DNA of 64,000 bases from Limnoperna fortunei (taxonomy: Eukaryota; Mollusca; Bivalvia; Mytilida; Modiolidae): positions 78,044,623 through 78,108,622 of the forward strand of contig OX104114.1 in assembly GCA_944474755.1 (NCBI GenBank). The letters are read 5' to 3'. The translations under genes and the position numbers were made by a program. Shown here piece by piece: positions 1 to 11,670 of the stretch. The notes under the pieces were generated by a model. That model did no database searches. It was not told the origin of the DNA and saw nothing but the letters and a program-made list of their open reading frames with translations. Every line of letters begins with the position of its first letter. Within the stretch, counting starts at the first letter, position 1.

Positions 1-853
1 GAAACGTTATCGAGATGACTATCCAGGAACGTCCTATGTCAGGTCAATCGCCAAAAACATCTGTAAGGGAGGATGGAGCACGCGTTCGTGTAGCCAAACG
101 CAAACCTGCAAGATATCTTCGTGACGATTGGAATATTGCAACCAGAGTTGCCATTCGAACAGTTAATAGGCGCCTAAGCCATGCAGGGTTGAGAGCTCGT
201 CGTTCCTTGAAACGTCCACTGTTGACAAAGAGACATCGCCAAGCACGTTTATATTGGACACTATATCACCACCATGGAATATTCGAAGCTGGCGACGAGT
301 ACACTGGACCGACGAAAGAAGATTCCCTTTTCGTCATAGTGATTGCCGGGCGCATGCGCGTTTGGAGACAACGAGGCACTGCTTACAACCAGAAGATCCT
401 AGGCACGACAACGTTTGGCGGTGGTGGTGTTACAGGAATATGTATGTGTTTGGTGAGACAATGACAGGGCAGAAATATCGAAATGACGTCATTAACACTA
501 TTATTGTATCACATTTTGACAATCATGAACCTGGTAACAGATCCATCTTTATGGATGACAATGCAAGACCTCACCGATCTGCAATTGTACGTGATGTTAT
601 CGAAAGGGAAGCTTTTGAACATCTTCCATGGCCATCCATGTCACCCGATATGAATCCAATTGAACATTTGTGGGATATCATTGGCCGTAAAATCAATAAC
701 AGAGCACCTGCTTGTCAAAATGTCCAGGAACTACGTGATGCCATTCAAAATCAATGGCAGAATTTACCACAGGCTACACTTCGCCGTTTAGTCAACTGAA
801 TGAGGAGAGTTAATGAACTTTACCGGAAGCGTGGTGGTTACACGACTTACTGA
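1..853 (+). pseudogene. Broken Tc1/mariner (DD34E) transposase, 5' end outside window
   Basis: A transposase of the IS630-Tc1-mariner superfamily, which would cut and paste a DNA transposon. The visible part includes an arginine-rich segment, a basic 'LTKRHRQARL' stretch, then 'HWTDE' (first catalytic Asp), 'MDDNARPH' (second Asp) and 'NPIEHLWD' (Glu). Thirty-four residues lie between the last Asp and the Glu, the Tc1-type DD34E spacing. The coding sequence switches frame several times (near 280, 320 and 445), and an in-frame TGA at 797-799 interrupts it before a typical C-terminus ending 'RKRGGYTTY' with its stop at 851-853. The N-terminal DNA-binding domain lies beyond the window edge. This is a dead copy. 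It differs clearly from the second relic at 4.2-5.2 kb. Confidence 0.88.
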
Positions 854-860
854 GTATCTT

Positions 861-1270
861 AGTCTCGATCATACAGACGCTTAATTACATTTGTGCGTCT
901 GGATTCATCTCTATATTGAACTCGTTACCATTACGCCCAAAACTGGGCGTAATTTTTGATTGGATGATATTTTTATTATATAAGAAATTACTTCCGTTCA
1001 TATCAAGAAGTGTATAAAAAATTGTGCCAAAGTTTACATTTGAATATTTTTATAAAATATTACTTTATCAATTAATTAAACAAATATTATTGTTGTGCAC
1101 AATCAAGAGTGAATCTGAACGTGACGTCATATTATAAGTATGCATGGTTTTCCTGGTTTAAAAATAGGGCCCTAAAAATAGAATCATTGTTTTGTCTCCA
1201 CCTATTGGTAGCGAAATTACAACAAGGTGATCCCAGACGCTATTATATATGCGTCTGGGTGATCGAGACT
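861..1270. repeat. Inverted pair of small hairpins downstream of Tc1 relic
   Basis: A CAGACGC/GCGTCTG hairpin at 874-901 and a CCCAGACGC/GCGTCTGGG hairpin at 1232-1259 sit in opposite orientation. Each is flanked by the same 11-bp word, AGTCTCGATCA at 861-871 and its complement at 1260-1270. A separate perfect hairpin, TTACGCCCA/TGGGCGTAA, lies at 931-951. This may be a small non-autonomous element or the decayed end of the adjoining transposon. I cannot assign a family. Confidence 0.45.
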
Positions 1271-1609
1271 ATGAGTATCTTTGCGTTTAACACATTTCGA
1301 AGTGACGTTTCTTTCCCTGAACATTGGCCTGTGACGATGTGTATACTTTAAGTTCATGAAATTGAGGTATGCAATCAAACTTATTTTTTGACTCATGAAA
1401 GTTATATTTGTACTGTTTTTTATATCTTGCTTTGAACTTATTCATAAAAAAATTAGTAAAGCTACTGTAAAAATGTTGTTTGTATGTTTCATTTGTCATT
1501 AATGTTCAATAAATTGTTATTTCCTTGAAAAAAAACATTTAAATATATAAAATCTTAAATTAATTCCTGGAAAATAATAGGGTGTAATTTTACTTACGGC
1601 GAGGTGTAT

Positions 1610-1740
1610 AAATATCAAATTGACATCAATAAAATGTTAAGTTCCCAGTGAAATAGATTCCAGAAAACCACATGTGAAATAAATTCAGTTTTTTCACTCC
1701 CAGGAAATGACGTCACGTTCTTTAAAGTTTTCAACAACAT
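1610..1740 (-). repeat. Dispersed repeat with a perfect TGACGTCA, copy 1
   Basis: Read on the minus strand this segment gives TGACGTCA, then a TTCC..GGGAGTGAA block and TTTATTTCACATGTGG-like sequence. A diverged copy lies in the opposite orientation at 30790-30865. The rest of 1271-2324 is AT-rich and shows no coding potential that I recognise. Confidence 0.5.
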
Positions 1741-2324
1741 ATTAGATTTTAGTCAATTTAATAAACGGGATAATCAATAGCGCATCGTGAATGTAAAAAA
1801 TAAGGTAAATTTGCCGAAACCGCATTCAGATTTAACTTGTCCGCAAACTTGTCTATAATAATGCGTTCCGCAGCACATGTTTATTCACTCTGTTTAGAGA
1901 AAAAAAGGAAATGTGACCAACCCAGTTTATCCCTTTTATAATTTCTCCCTTTTTTACTAGATAAAAATTGCAATTCGCGTTTAATAAGAATGATAATATG
2001 CAACTGGAATCTATAGATCTATAGGTCACTTTTACTGGAGGTTTTGTAGAAGAAAAATGTAACGACCTCTACACCGAGGCTGAAGACTACGGATAATGAT
2101 CGATGTGTGGTACATGCCATGCAGAATACTGCTCACGTGACGTTAAACCACTCAATTATTAGCGCCGTTGCGAAATAACTTCCGGATAGAAATTGTCATT
2201 TATTGTGTTATTCTATTTGATTACGGAGATTTGATTGATTAATTAAATATCATACGAAACGTCATGAGAGCAATTTTTCAGTTATACTCAGGACAAGAAC
2301 TAAGACTGAATATATCTATTTATT

Positions 2325-2475
2325 TCATGTTAGTAAAATTATGTTATTTTCGATTGGATAAAACAAGGTCAGCTGGTATTAATAAATCTACAGTAATTTG
2401 ACATGAGGGCATTATCGTGCCGTGTTAACGCCCGCTGGCGTTATCACGTCGTGGTAATGCCCTCTCCAGTAACAA
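2325..2475 (+). repeat. Palindromic repeat 'A' (GAGGGCATTATC...GTAATGCCCTC), copy 1
   Basis: An interrupted palindrome runs from GAGGGCATTATCGTGCCGTG to CACGTCGTGGTAATGCCCTC. It is preceded by GGATAAAACAAGGTCAGCTGG. The whole unit recurs as its reverse complement at 7940-8080, so it is a dispersed foldback module and not a local accident. Confidence 0.65.
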
Positions 2476-2512
2476 ACTACATAAAACTGTTTATTTTTTA
2501 TTATAAAAAATG

Positions 2513-3386
2513 TAATGTAATGTGGGTTTACTGTTAGTGACGGTTCGGGTGCAGATGCGGACAGCGATTGACATGTACAACCTAATTATATGTAATGAGG
2601 AAAAAAATGTCATAAAGTTAAAAAAACTAACTGTGTATTGTCTAAAATGCCAAACAATGATATATCATGAGGCCCACATTCAAATCATACAGCAAACAGC
2701 TACAAATAAATAATACAGTCTTAAACACGCGATTTCTAAATTCTTCAATTAAATAAATATAATAGTTGCTTATATAGCTGACATGATACTTGACAGAACT
2801 CTGGACAGTGGTATTGAATTTAACACTAATGATGCCCGCGCCTTTGTCTCGGGCATTATCAATGTTTAAGGCAATACCACTCTCCCTTGTGCAGTGAAAA
2901 AAAGAGACCAACGAGAGAAAAAAAGCCAAAGAAAATAATATGGAGTATTGTGTAAGGATACAGAATTTGTTATTGTATGGCGCCGAACTTTTTAAAATAT
3001 GCAAAAGTGGTCTTTACAATTCAAGGAGACTGACACTCTCTTAACACGTTACCCAGTGTGATCTGCAGCTAGACTTTCCGTATTATTACCTGGCGACCTT
3101 CCTCATTTTCCAGATGGGGACAGCGATTGACGATCAACTTCAATAATTATAAAAAACAATATAAAGTACGTTCAAGACAAACTATTTGCATGTAAAGAAC
3201 ATCCCGAAAGGATTGTGTTTGTCGGTAAACACGCTATGAAAGTTTTTTTGTTAATTTACACCTGCTGTATGTAGAAAAACGTGGAGCGATATTAAAGAAT
3301 TGGCTAGTTTGTCAGATTGGAGACATTTTTTTAAATACTGGTTCACGCACCCGAACCGTCACTAACAGTAAACCCACATTACATTA
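2513..3386. mobile_element. Non-autonomous DNA element with perfect 40-bp terminal inverted repeats
   Basis: The left arm 2513-2552 and right arm 3347-3386 are exact reverse complements over 40 bp; both contain the core GTTAGTGACGGTTCGGGTGC. A subterminal GGACAGCGATTGAC word occurs near both ends (about 2558 and 3118). The 874-bp interior has no transposase and includes palindrome 'B' (2757-2885). Perfect arms suggest a recent insertion or gene conversion between the ends. The superfamily is unknown, and no clear target duplication is visible. Confidence 0.8.
2757..2885 (+). repeat. Palindromic repeat 'B' (TGATAATGCCCG core), copy 1
   Basis: AGTGGTATTG...AATGATGCCCG is mirrored by CGGGCATTATCA...CAATACCACT around a short loop, giving an imperfect ~75-bp hairpin. 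The left flank ATAGTTGCTTATATAG also starts the related unit at 7594. It lies inside the 2513-3386 element. Confidence 0.65.
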
Positions 3387-4204
3387 TGAAAATTAATGGT
3401 GGATGTCCACTCTGTATGAAAAGAGCTGTACAAGTTTAATATTTTATGATTAATTGTTCTTGTTATTTCAATATCCTAATCTAAGTTGTAATGCTTGCCA
3501 TGTAATACTAAACGTTCAGATGTGTTGATTTGATTATATTTCATGTTACTTATTAGTCGGAAATCCGAAACTTCCTGGTTACACCCATGTTGTTCTTTGT
3601 AGCATTTTTTGTTCTTGATTATTATATTATTTAGTTTCAGATTAGGAAATCGAATCTGATAAGATGTTTTAATCTCCGGTACAGAGTTTGTTTATACACC
3701 CCTTTCAATCCGTACCACGCGTAGTGTTACATAGTATGGATCGAGCGGATATGCAATTTGCGCTGGAGATTCGTTTCTTTTGAAACAGGTGAGTACGAAC
3801 AATACTTCCGCTGTTTATATAAGTTGGTATTCTAGTAAAACTTATATTGTACTATGTGTTAAAAATAGGATTATCTGTTACATAGCTGATGTACTCTTCA
3901 GACGTAATATTGCCGTCTCTATCTATACACCTGGAAAAAAGATAAGCACACAGGAATATTGTGTTTTTCGTTTATTGTAAATAAAGTTTAATTTTGATGA
4001 TTTTGATAAGTGTGAATTGTTTAATGTACAATTGAAAGGATGTGAGCGTTCAGATGTGAAATTTCAATCAATCGCGGTTTTCTGTCCACGTAAAACTTGC
4101 TCCCTTCGGCTCGTCCAAAGTGCACTATTTTTTCGTGCAACATATCAGTATTTAAATCCAGCATTTTTAAAGGTCAAATCGTTTGAAGTAAGCACGGCAT
4201 GTAG
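3387..4204. other. AT-rich intergenic stretch, nothing recognised
   Basis: I see no exon-like reading frame with splice sites, no RNA gene and no repeat boundary that I can support here. Confidence 0.5.
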
Positions 4205-5192
4205 GCGGATATCAAAAGGACTGAGATGGCAAATCATCGGCATGCATTGCATTGGTGTGTCATAATTACAAGGCAATAGGACGTCAGCTTGGCTATCATT
4301 ATACAGTCATGAGTCGTTTGGTCAGAAAACACGATGCCAAGCAAGATGTTAAAGACCGTTCCTGATCTGGTTGACCATCTGTGACAACCCAACGTGAAGA
4401 TAGGAGCCTTGGTAGATTGGTTAGGCGAAATCCGTTTGCATAAAGCACCTGTCTCAAGCAACAATGGTTACCTGGTCGTAATATGTCAGCCAAAACAGTA
4501 CGAGATCGTCTTAACGCTACAGAATTGAGGTCAAGAAGAGTCATTAAACGCACAATGTTTGATCATCGCCATCGCAGAGACAGGTTGGCTTGGTGCAGAG
4601 CAAGATAAAATTGGAACCTTAGAACTTGGCGACGAATGCACTGGTCAGATGAGAGCTGAATTTTACTCCATGTAACTGATGGGCGAACCCGTGTTTGGAT
4701 GCATCAAACACATCTTACACGCCAAGAAACATAGTTCTAACAGTGCCTTTTTGTGGGGGCTCAGTTATGGTGTGGGGCTTTATCTCACATGATTGCAAGC
4801 TGGATTTGGTAACAATCAATGTCAACCTTAATGACTAAGAGTAAACCCGGGATGTGCTCACACCTGTTATTGTGCCTCATTCTGAAAACCACCTTAAGAA
4901 TCAATACCTGTTTTCATGGATGACAACGCTAGACCTCAATGTTCCTGGACAGCACGAAGCTGTGACCATTCTTCCGTGGCCTGTAAGGTCCAGATCTCAA
5001 TCCAATCGGGATCAATTACGTAGGTGATTACAAGCTCTGAACCCTCCTCCACAGAACTTGCGACATTTAGAAGCTCAATTACACCGGGAATGGCGACAGA
5101 TAACGCTTCAACAAATAAGACGCCTTACTTGCAGTATGCGACGCTGCGTTGCAGCAGTCATTCTTGCTAACGGTGGATATACCCGATATTGA
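4205..5192 (+). pseudogene. Degenerate Tc1-like transposase, second family
   Basis: This relic still covers nearly the whole Tc1 transposase order. It has an N-terminal helix-turn-helix ('RWQIIGMH', then 'GRQLGYHYTVMSRLVRKH'), a second basic DNA-binding part ('VTTQREDRSLGRLVRRNPFA'), 'WNLRTWRRMHWSDES' with the first catalytic Asp, 'FMDDNARPQ' with the second, and a C-terminus 'ILANGGYTRY' with its stop at 5190-5192. Stops occur inside the frame and several shifts and deletions are present; the Glu region (about 4980-5010) is badly damaged. It is not a recent duplicate of the copy at 1-853, because conserved blocks differ throughout. No activity is expected. Confidence 0.85.
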
Positions 5193-7593
5193 CCCTTAGA
5201 CGGCTAATTATCAATTTAATGTTTATGATTGACGTTTTCAACGGTGATTAGACAATTAAATAACAGTTTGGAGCTTTCGGTGACAATATTTTTAAAGACT
5301 ACGCAAAAGAGCAAAGACCGTCCATATTTTACTGAACTGATATGTAAGTAATGATAATTAAAATATATTAAAATTAATTTAAAATAATTAATGTTTCAAT
5401 GTGACCAACAATGCATATTTTTGTTAGCTATACAATTTTAAAACGAATGGCAGTCCAATATTAATCTAATACTTATGACTTGAAAAAACTAGGGGTGTTA
5501 ATTTTTTTCCAGGTGTATGTATTGATCGTTATGCAAAATATATAATCTAAATAATTAAAAGATATTTTATTCTTAACCATACAAAATTCGTATATGAATT
5601 TTTTTCTGGATGTAGCTATATATAACTCGAAGGATGTCTAATTAGAGACGGGTACAACTTATTCGTCTGGAGCACATGAGTGCAAACGTTTTTAAATAGG
5701 TTCTGTTTCTGTTTCTGTTAATGTCTTATTGTCTTCGATTCGTGTTAAACGATTGCTTTTTAACCCCCTTTTCACTCTGTAGATAGCTCATATTATATTT
5801 CACGGCCTCTGGCAACAGTTCCAGTGGCTGCCGTATGCACCAAGGTTTGACAGCATTTATCGGTATCATTGTCGGGAGATTATAAATACTAGAAATACGT
5901 CCAAAGCCAAGATTATAGATTGACTAGTGTACTGGAACAAAACGTCATTTAAATTACCTTTTTTTTGCGAAAGTTACACCCGTAAGGGTCGAAGCAAACA
6001 TAAACTGTTAAAGCACGAATAGTCGAGTGTGAATAACGCAGTTTCGCTAATAAATTGTACGTATTTTAGGCGTAAACTCAGTTGCATGTCCAAACAGAAA
6101 AGCAATAACGATATGCGCCATTTAAGGTTTTGAACTAATAATTTTGGAATTTATATCAAAATAATGCAGTATAAGCTATTAAGTATCGGAGTTCAAAAGA
6201 CGTTATTAGAAATGTTTGTCGGTTGAAATCTTATGGAACAAGTGCATTAAGTTTTATTCTTATATTTTTAAGTTTATTTTTGTCTTTTAATTCAGATTTG
6301 TTATGTACCACAAAGAAGCATTTTGAAAGCAATTATTGAATAAAATTTACAGGAAGAAATAAAAATATGTCCATTCAAGAAAATGTCTTATACAATGAAA
6401 ATATATCGGATCAAAGACTTTTTGGGTCTATAGTAATCCTGCTTTTAACTATAAAGAGGTCTTTGGGAAATAAAAATGTCAGAATCTATCTAATGTATTG
6501 TCTAGAAATCTATTTAATCTGTAATATAATTCTCATATCAATTTGGTTTATACAAAGACTTCAAATATCGGTTAAATGCAGTTTAAGTTCAAATACTAAA
6601 TATAGAATAAATTCTAAAAATATAATATGTAAACTGTAAATAATTGGTATAATCGAAAAAATTTGTAACTCGACATGCTTTTGTTGCTAAACGATAACCT
6701 TTAACACCAGAATACGACACGGAAATAAAAAAGTGATATCATGCGCTCCGTACGGATAATACGACAAGGACTACATGTACCTATTAAAACGCATAGTGAG
6801 AACAGGTGCTCAATAATCCACGAATACTAGTCCGTCCTATCAAAGATTGAGACTAAGTGCTCCATAACCCATGCAAGGATACGACAAGGACTTCCTATCA
6901 AAACCAAGAGTAAGACCATGTTCTCTGTAACCCACGAATGCACGGACAAGACTAAAGCCAAATTCACTAGATGAGTTGGATCGAGGTTATCGGTACCATT
7001 ATAGGGTGTCATTTCTTATACAAATCATTAATAAAAATATGTTTGCAATAAAATCTTATATATTGCTGTTGGAGATTTTGTAAAATTTGATTTAAATGAA
7101 GATTTTCAGGTATGTGGCGACAAAAAAAAACTCGCAACCAGACAACAGGCAATCATTGTCAATTTAGGTTGGAGTAAAGAACATCCGTTCTTCAGGTAAA
7201 ACGTCATTGATGAAAACCGTGATACATAGACGACGACTAACTAATTTAATCAAATGGTCACCGATCCTCCAGCTGTGTAGTAAGGTGACGTTTATAATGG
7301 GAATAAAAAAATTCCTTTTTTTCGAAAGATATACGACCAAAACATTTAAATGTGAATAACTGTGGATGCATGGGACTTATATAATAAGAATAATAAACTA
7401 TCCCTTTTGTGATAGATTGAGGAAACAGGTCGTGACCTTAACGACCAAAACATTCAAATTTAAATACCCATGAATGTAAGTTTTCACGTTACTGAGCAAA
7501 TTTTCGGCAGCATCATACAGTGTGAGGACTCTTTGGAGCACGTTTTATTTTATGCATTGTATTGTGACTTTTTTATCATGCGCGTTTTATACA
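5193..7593. other. AT-rich intergenic stretch with one weak tandem repeat
   Basis: No gene is recognised. A degenerate ~60-bp unit ('GGATACGACAAGGAC...CCCATGCAA' type) is repeated about three times at roughly 6755-6955. The remainder is AT-rich sequence without supported features. Confidence 0.45.
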
Positions 7594-8185
7594 GTAGTTG
7601 CTTATATAGAGAGCGTTGTCATGATATCTCGACTGCACAAGCGATATTGGTATTGCATGAAACATTGATAATGCCCGAGCCAAAGGCCAGGGCATTATCA
7701 ATGTTTAAGGCAATACCACTGTGCCTCTATATAGGCAACTATTTTATTTATTTCACTGAAGAATTTAAAAACAGTTTGGATTTCAAATTCAGTTTTGCAT
7801 ATTTATATTGCTCAATATTTATTTAATTTACACGTATATTGAAAAAGATATCAAATTTATGTTTGGTATGTACATTTTTTATGCGTGAATCAATCATTTG
7901 GTCTCTTTTGATGACAAATGCCAAATTTAACTCTTAATCACTGGACAGGGCATTACCACGACGTGCGTTATCACGGCGTGATAATGCCCTCGTGTCAAAT
8001 TACTGCAGGTGAAATAATACCAGCTGACCTTGTTTTATTCAATTGAAGAATTTTACTGATATGAAATAAAAAAAAATTCATATCAGTAATGTTATGTTTG
8101 TTTCATTTGGATAAAACAAGGTCAGCTCTCCCTTGTTTAGTCAAGATATCATGACAATGTCCTTTTTATAGGCAACTATAAATAT
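7594..8185. mobile_element. Foldback element built from palindromes A and B, copy 2
   Basis: The outer arms are ATAGTTGCTTATATAG... at about 7594-7640 and the imperfect complement ending ...TTATAGGCAACTATA near 8185. Inside lie palindrome B (7650-7720, TGATAATGCCCG core), palindrome A in reverse (7940-8000), and a third inverted pair made of AGCTGACCTTGTTTTAT (about 8021) and ATAAAACAAGGTCAGCT (about 8110). No protein is encoded. It is related to the modules at 2325-2475 and 2757-2885 but arranged differently, so modules have been shuffled. Confidence 0.65.
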
Positions 8186-8559
8186 TTACGTACATCAAAA
8201 TCTGCGACTCATCTTTGAAAACCCGCATTTAATTTTTCAGAGGCAGGTACTTAAATTATTTAAACAAGGGTAAAAAACAGATTCTTTAAAGAATGTTGTA
8301 ACAACATAAATGGCGTGTTACTGGGGCTAGATTAAGTAAATACTACTAGAGTACATTGCAGGCAAAGCGCGTTTTATAATAACTCATACAGTTAAAAACA
8401 ATTATTGCAAAGGGTATCATTTCTTGAAAACAGCTACCGGGTATAAAGCATAATATCCTACCTAGATACCCATCCCGATTAAAGGGATATGAACAGAGAT
8501 GTCTGCCAACATTTTTAGTTGTAAGAAGTTGTCAAATTATGTACACTTATTTATCAAAG

Positions 8560-9400
8560 TAAGCTTGCTATGCTCCGAAACAAGCAGTGCCTTATGGTAT
8601 AGACGACCAGAGTGGACAAGAGATAATTGGAGATGCACAGTACCACATTGCACAGCTACAGTTAACAAACATGACAATGAAACCAAAATTAGCAACACGC
8701 ATTGTCACCAAACTAGTAGAGCAAAAGTTAAAGCATACGACTTAATTCAAGCTATTGAGGTCCAATGCCTTAATGGGGCTACCCCAATACCAGCAAAATA
8801 CGAAGAAAAGAGAGCTAAACTTCGACCCACCGACTACATCGAAACCTAACCCAGACCATTAGGACGTAACTGCTGAACTACCTACATTAAACGAATCGCG
8901 CATGTCACTATACAAGACCCGAAACAAACATTTCACTCAGGAGCTGTTTTTTCATTACACACAGTGTATTTGGCGGAAAACTCAAAAACTTGTACTTGTC
9001 AAAGACTTCAGCATCGAAAAAATGACGACACCAAACGACTGATAAGATGCGCTGCACTACTATCTCTGTGACAACAGGATCTGGTTGAAGATGTATGGTT
9101 TAAAACGCAATTGAAGACGCCGGTAATATCAACATCGACATGACCAACTTCACCGACTATGTGACAGAACACTGGGTAGAAAACGACAACCACATCCCCT
9201 GGAACCACTTCGAAGAGGCATGACCTAGGACCAACAACCACTTCTAAGGGCGGCACAGCAAATGTCTTCCAACTGATAGAAATAATAAAGAAAACTCGAG
9301 CTAACACCTGAGGCCAACCAGATACAAACACAGGTAGGCGTATTTCATCGTCCGAAACGAAACAAGTACAGGAACATCGACCACAGACGTCAGACACTAA
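8560..9400 (+). pseudogene. Decayed FLYWCH zinc finger / MULE-transposase-like gene
   Basis: An open stretch to 8849 contains a FLYWCH-like finger: 'WRC' followed by a Cys, 'TATV', then a His-x-His-like pair ('THCH') and 'AKVKA'. Next comes 'SLYKTRNK' (about 8907), a spacing and wording typical of FLYWCH proteins linked to MULE-type transposases. Further on the plus strand reads 'VTEHWVEND', then 'PRTNNHF' followed by a stop and 'GRHSK', matching the usual RTNN..EGWH C-terminal block of those proteins. Several stops and frame changes break the frame, and the catalytic middle is missing or unreadable. The family call is inference from motif order; the broken state is seen directly. Confidence 0.5.
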
Positions 9401-10056
9401 AGACTAGACTCATCAAGCAGGATATGACAGTATTGCTACCTTCTGTCTTCACATGGAGCTCCGCCAGTAAATTCTTGTAAATAATGTTTTTAACTATGTT
9501 TAATAAATATAATTTTTATACTATGTTTAGTAAATATGTTTAAAACTATGTTTAACAAAGCAGGGACAGTCGATACAAACCAGTATAGAATGTCCTTGAA
9601 TAAAGTAATAAATGTAACTACGTTTAATTTGTTACATGGATATATCTTTTAACTTAGTGCTGTAATTTAATTAAACATATATATATTCTATATATTCTGT
9701 TTTTCACTATTTAAATTATTTCTGTATCTAATGCTCTGCTTCTATTAGGATCACTGTACTTGCTGAACCAAAATTGTATTTAATTTTATTATTTTCTCTC
9801 TCTCTCTGTCTCTCGTTCTCTCTTTCTCTGTCATATGTTTTACTAATTACTTAAAATCAAGAAAATCATTTGTACACTTTAATTTTTATTTGATTGTTCA
9901 GCTCCTTTGGGGCATCTTAAATGACAAATCAAATTATCTAATCTTATCTTATATATATATATTGTGTACTTATTGCTTTAACAAAAGATTCAGTTATACA
10001 TGTTTTACTGTAGTCAGAATTACAGGTAAAATTAATAAGGTTTGTCTACTACCTAT
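9401..10056. repeat. Low-complexity stretch with CT-rich microsatellite
   Basis: A short 'ACTATGTTTAA'-like word recurs about five times at 9485-9560. A CTCTCTCTCTGTCTCTCG-type pyrimidine tract lies at about 9795-9832. No gene is seen. Confidence 0.5.
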
Positions 10057-10110
10057 TCACGTTTCTCCAACATACTTTTACCTGAAATATCGAATGTTGG
10101 AGAAACGTGA
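10057..10110. repeat. Perfect 17-bp inverted repeat
   Basis: TCACGTTTCTCCAACAT (10057-10073) is exactly complementary to ATGTTGGAGAAACGTGA (10094-10110), with a 20-base loop. Its function is unknown. Confidence 0.7.
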
Positions 10111-10502
10111 ACACACCAATTAGGGAGAGATCTTTCGTCAATATCATGTTTTTTTCTTTCCTTTTTCTCCTTTGTTTCACCAGAAAGTCTCTTTTTATTG
10201 TTTCAATTTTTAATGCTTCTTTTGAAATGATTTAAAAATGACATTTGATTATTTTTATTTTATTAATTTCATGACATTCTATAATAAATTGAAAAATAAC
10301 ATCAAGCACAAATTAGCATAAACAAGCACAATACTTATATATACAAATATACATATTTACTGGAGATGCGAAAGGTAGGATCGCGCATCGGCAAACTGTA
10401 ATGTGGTCATCTCTCAGTTCGTGTGTCTGGGTTTAAAGGTATTCAATATCTACAACATAAGTCCAATGCAGAAGTCTTACTGCTGCACCTCATATTGAAC
10501 AA

Positions 10503-10765
10503 GGGGCCTCGGTAGCCGAGGGGTAAATGTAGTTCGTCTACTATTGATCACGTGGTCTGTCAACACTTAGATTGCGGGTTTGAGTCTTACTGCAGGCTGC
10601 ATTCGAATCCAATCTTAATTGATAATGATTGCCAGTTTTCCTGCCGCAAGGTCCGGGTTTTCTCAGGGTACTCCGGCTTCCTACTCCAATAAAAGTTGGA
10701 GGCCATATTATAGCTGGAAAAGTGCTGACAGTGGCGTTTAAAAATTACACAAACATATTTAACAT
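10503..10765 (+). mobile_element. tRNA-derived SINE, copy 1
   Basis: The head GGGGCCTCGGTAGCCGAGG resembles the type II (Leu/Ser-like) tRNA 5' half and carries a pol III A box; the B box lies at GCGGGTTTGAGTC. The body ends in the molluscan-type tail 'ATAGCTGGAAAAGTGCTGACAG' region followed by GGCGTTTAAA and an A/C-rich end. Further copies are at 18481 (minus), 20998, 32978 (3' part), 41262 (minus) and 50256. Confidence 0.8.
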
Positions 10766-11269
10766 TATTTAGAAGGACCGACGTCATTGCTATAGGTGCC
10801 ATGCCATTTAATTGGTTTCTAATGATAAATCTGATCCAAGTAATGAAAACCTAAGCTGGTAACCAACCTTTACAACACGACATGCATGCTGACATACTCC
10901 CATCCACTGACAGTATTTCCCATTATGTTGTTATTATATTAGCAGAGAACATGAAGCAAATCTTTCACATTGTGTTAATCAAAGTAAACCGTGTTGAGTC
11001 AAGTGTCAATTGTGTAATTTATCAGTGACCCGGCTGTTAATGGAATACTCCGTCTCCAGGTTACAGAAATGGCAAAAGGTTCACAACAACCTCATCTAGT
11101 AGAACGAATAATCGTACCCTCGATTTTTTTGTTAATCCGACAAAACACAAAACAAACTTCGGATTATAACGGCAGTAAAATTCAGCCTACCTCAACTAGG
11201 TGTGTGGAACCATCCGATCAAGGGTGTATGACGTAAAACCTCCGTCAATCAAACTTGATGTGTGGGTAG

Positions 11270-11400
11270 ATATATCATTTAGCTCAGTTGGAAGAGCGGT
11301 GAATTACAATGTTTAATGACTAAGGGTTCAAGCCCACAGCAGGGGACATGGCATTTCCAAGGAACAAAATGTTTAAAATTACATTGCAGTACAAATAAGC
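11270..11400 (+). mobile_element. tRNA-like SINE fragment, second type
   Basis: TTAGCTCAGTTGGAAGAGC is a near-canonical A box and D arm, and GGGTTCAAGCCC is a B box and T arm, in tRNA-like spacing. The anticodon stem does not fold convincingly, so this is a tRNA-derived repeat and not a tRNA gene. A diverged relative with 'CCCAGGTTCGTGCC...GAGGACATGG' lies at 11545-11670. Confidence 0.5.
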
Positions 11401-11544
11401 TCATAAGTCAGGATGACTATTATTCCAAGTTTGTTGTGACTCATCATTGGAATGTTATTCTTTGTTAATAGGGTAAGAGTGTAATAGGACTTTTTTCCCA
11501 ATGTTATAGGAACAACAATAGGTTCATAACCACCTCCACTACCT

Positions 11545-11670
11545 GTGTTTGTAAAGATGTCCTGTAGAGATGTGGCTTATGGTGTGTGATGTCCCAGGTT
11601 CGTGCCTAGCAGAGGACATGGACTTTTTCAGGGATAAAAATGCTACATTATTACACTTCATTAGGAAGTG
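11545..11670 (+). mobile_element. Diverged relative of the 11270 tRNA-like repeat
   Basis: It shares the B-box-like region and the following '(G)GGACATGG' segment with the copy at 11270-11400. The A-box half is poorly preserved. Confidence 0.35.

Noticed and set aside
931..951. Rho-independent terminator
   Set aside because: The hairpin followed by T-rich sequence looks similar, but the DNA is eukaryotic nuclear and no gene ends there in a matching way.
9008..9397. Minus-strand 129-codon frame, cysteine/valine rich
   Set aside because: It is antisense to the decayed FLYWCH/MULE relic, where the plus strand shows family motifs.
11275..11350. Functional tRNA gene
   Set aside because: The A and B boxes are good, but the anticodon stem and acceptor stem do not pair, and a diverged copy at 11545 shows it is a repeat.
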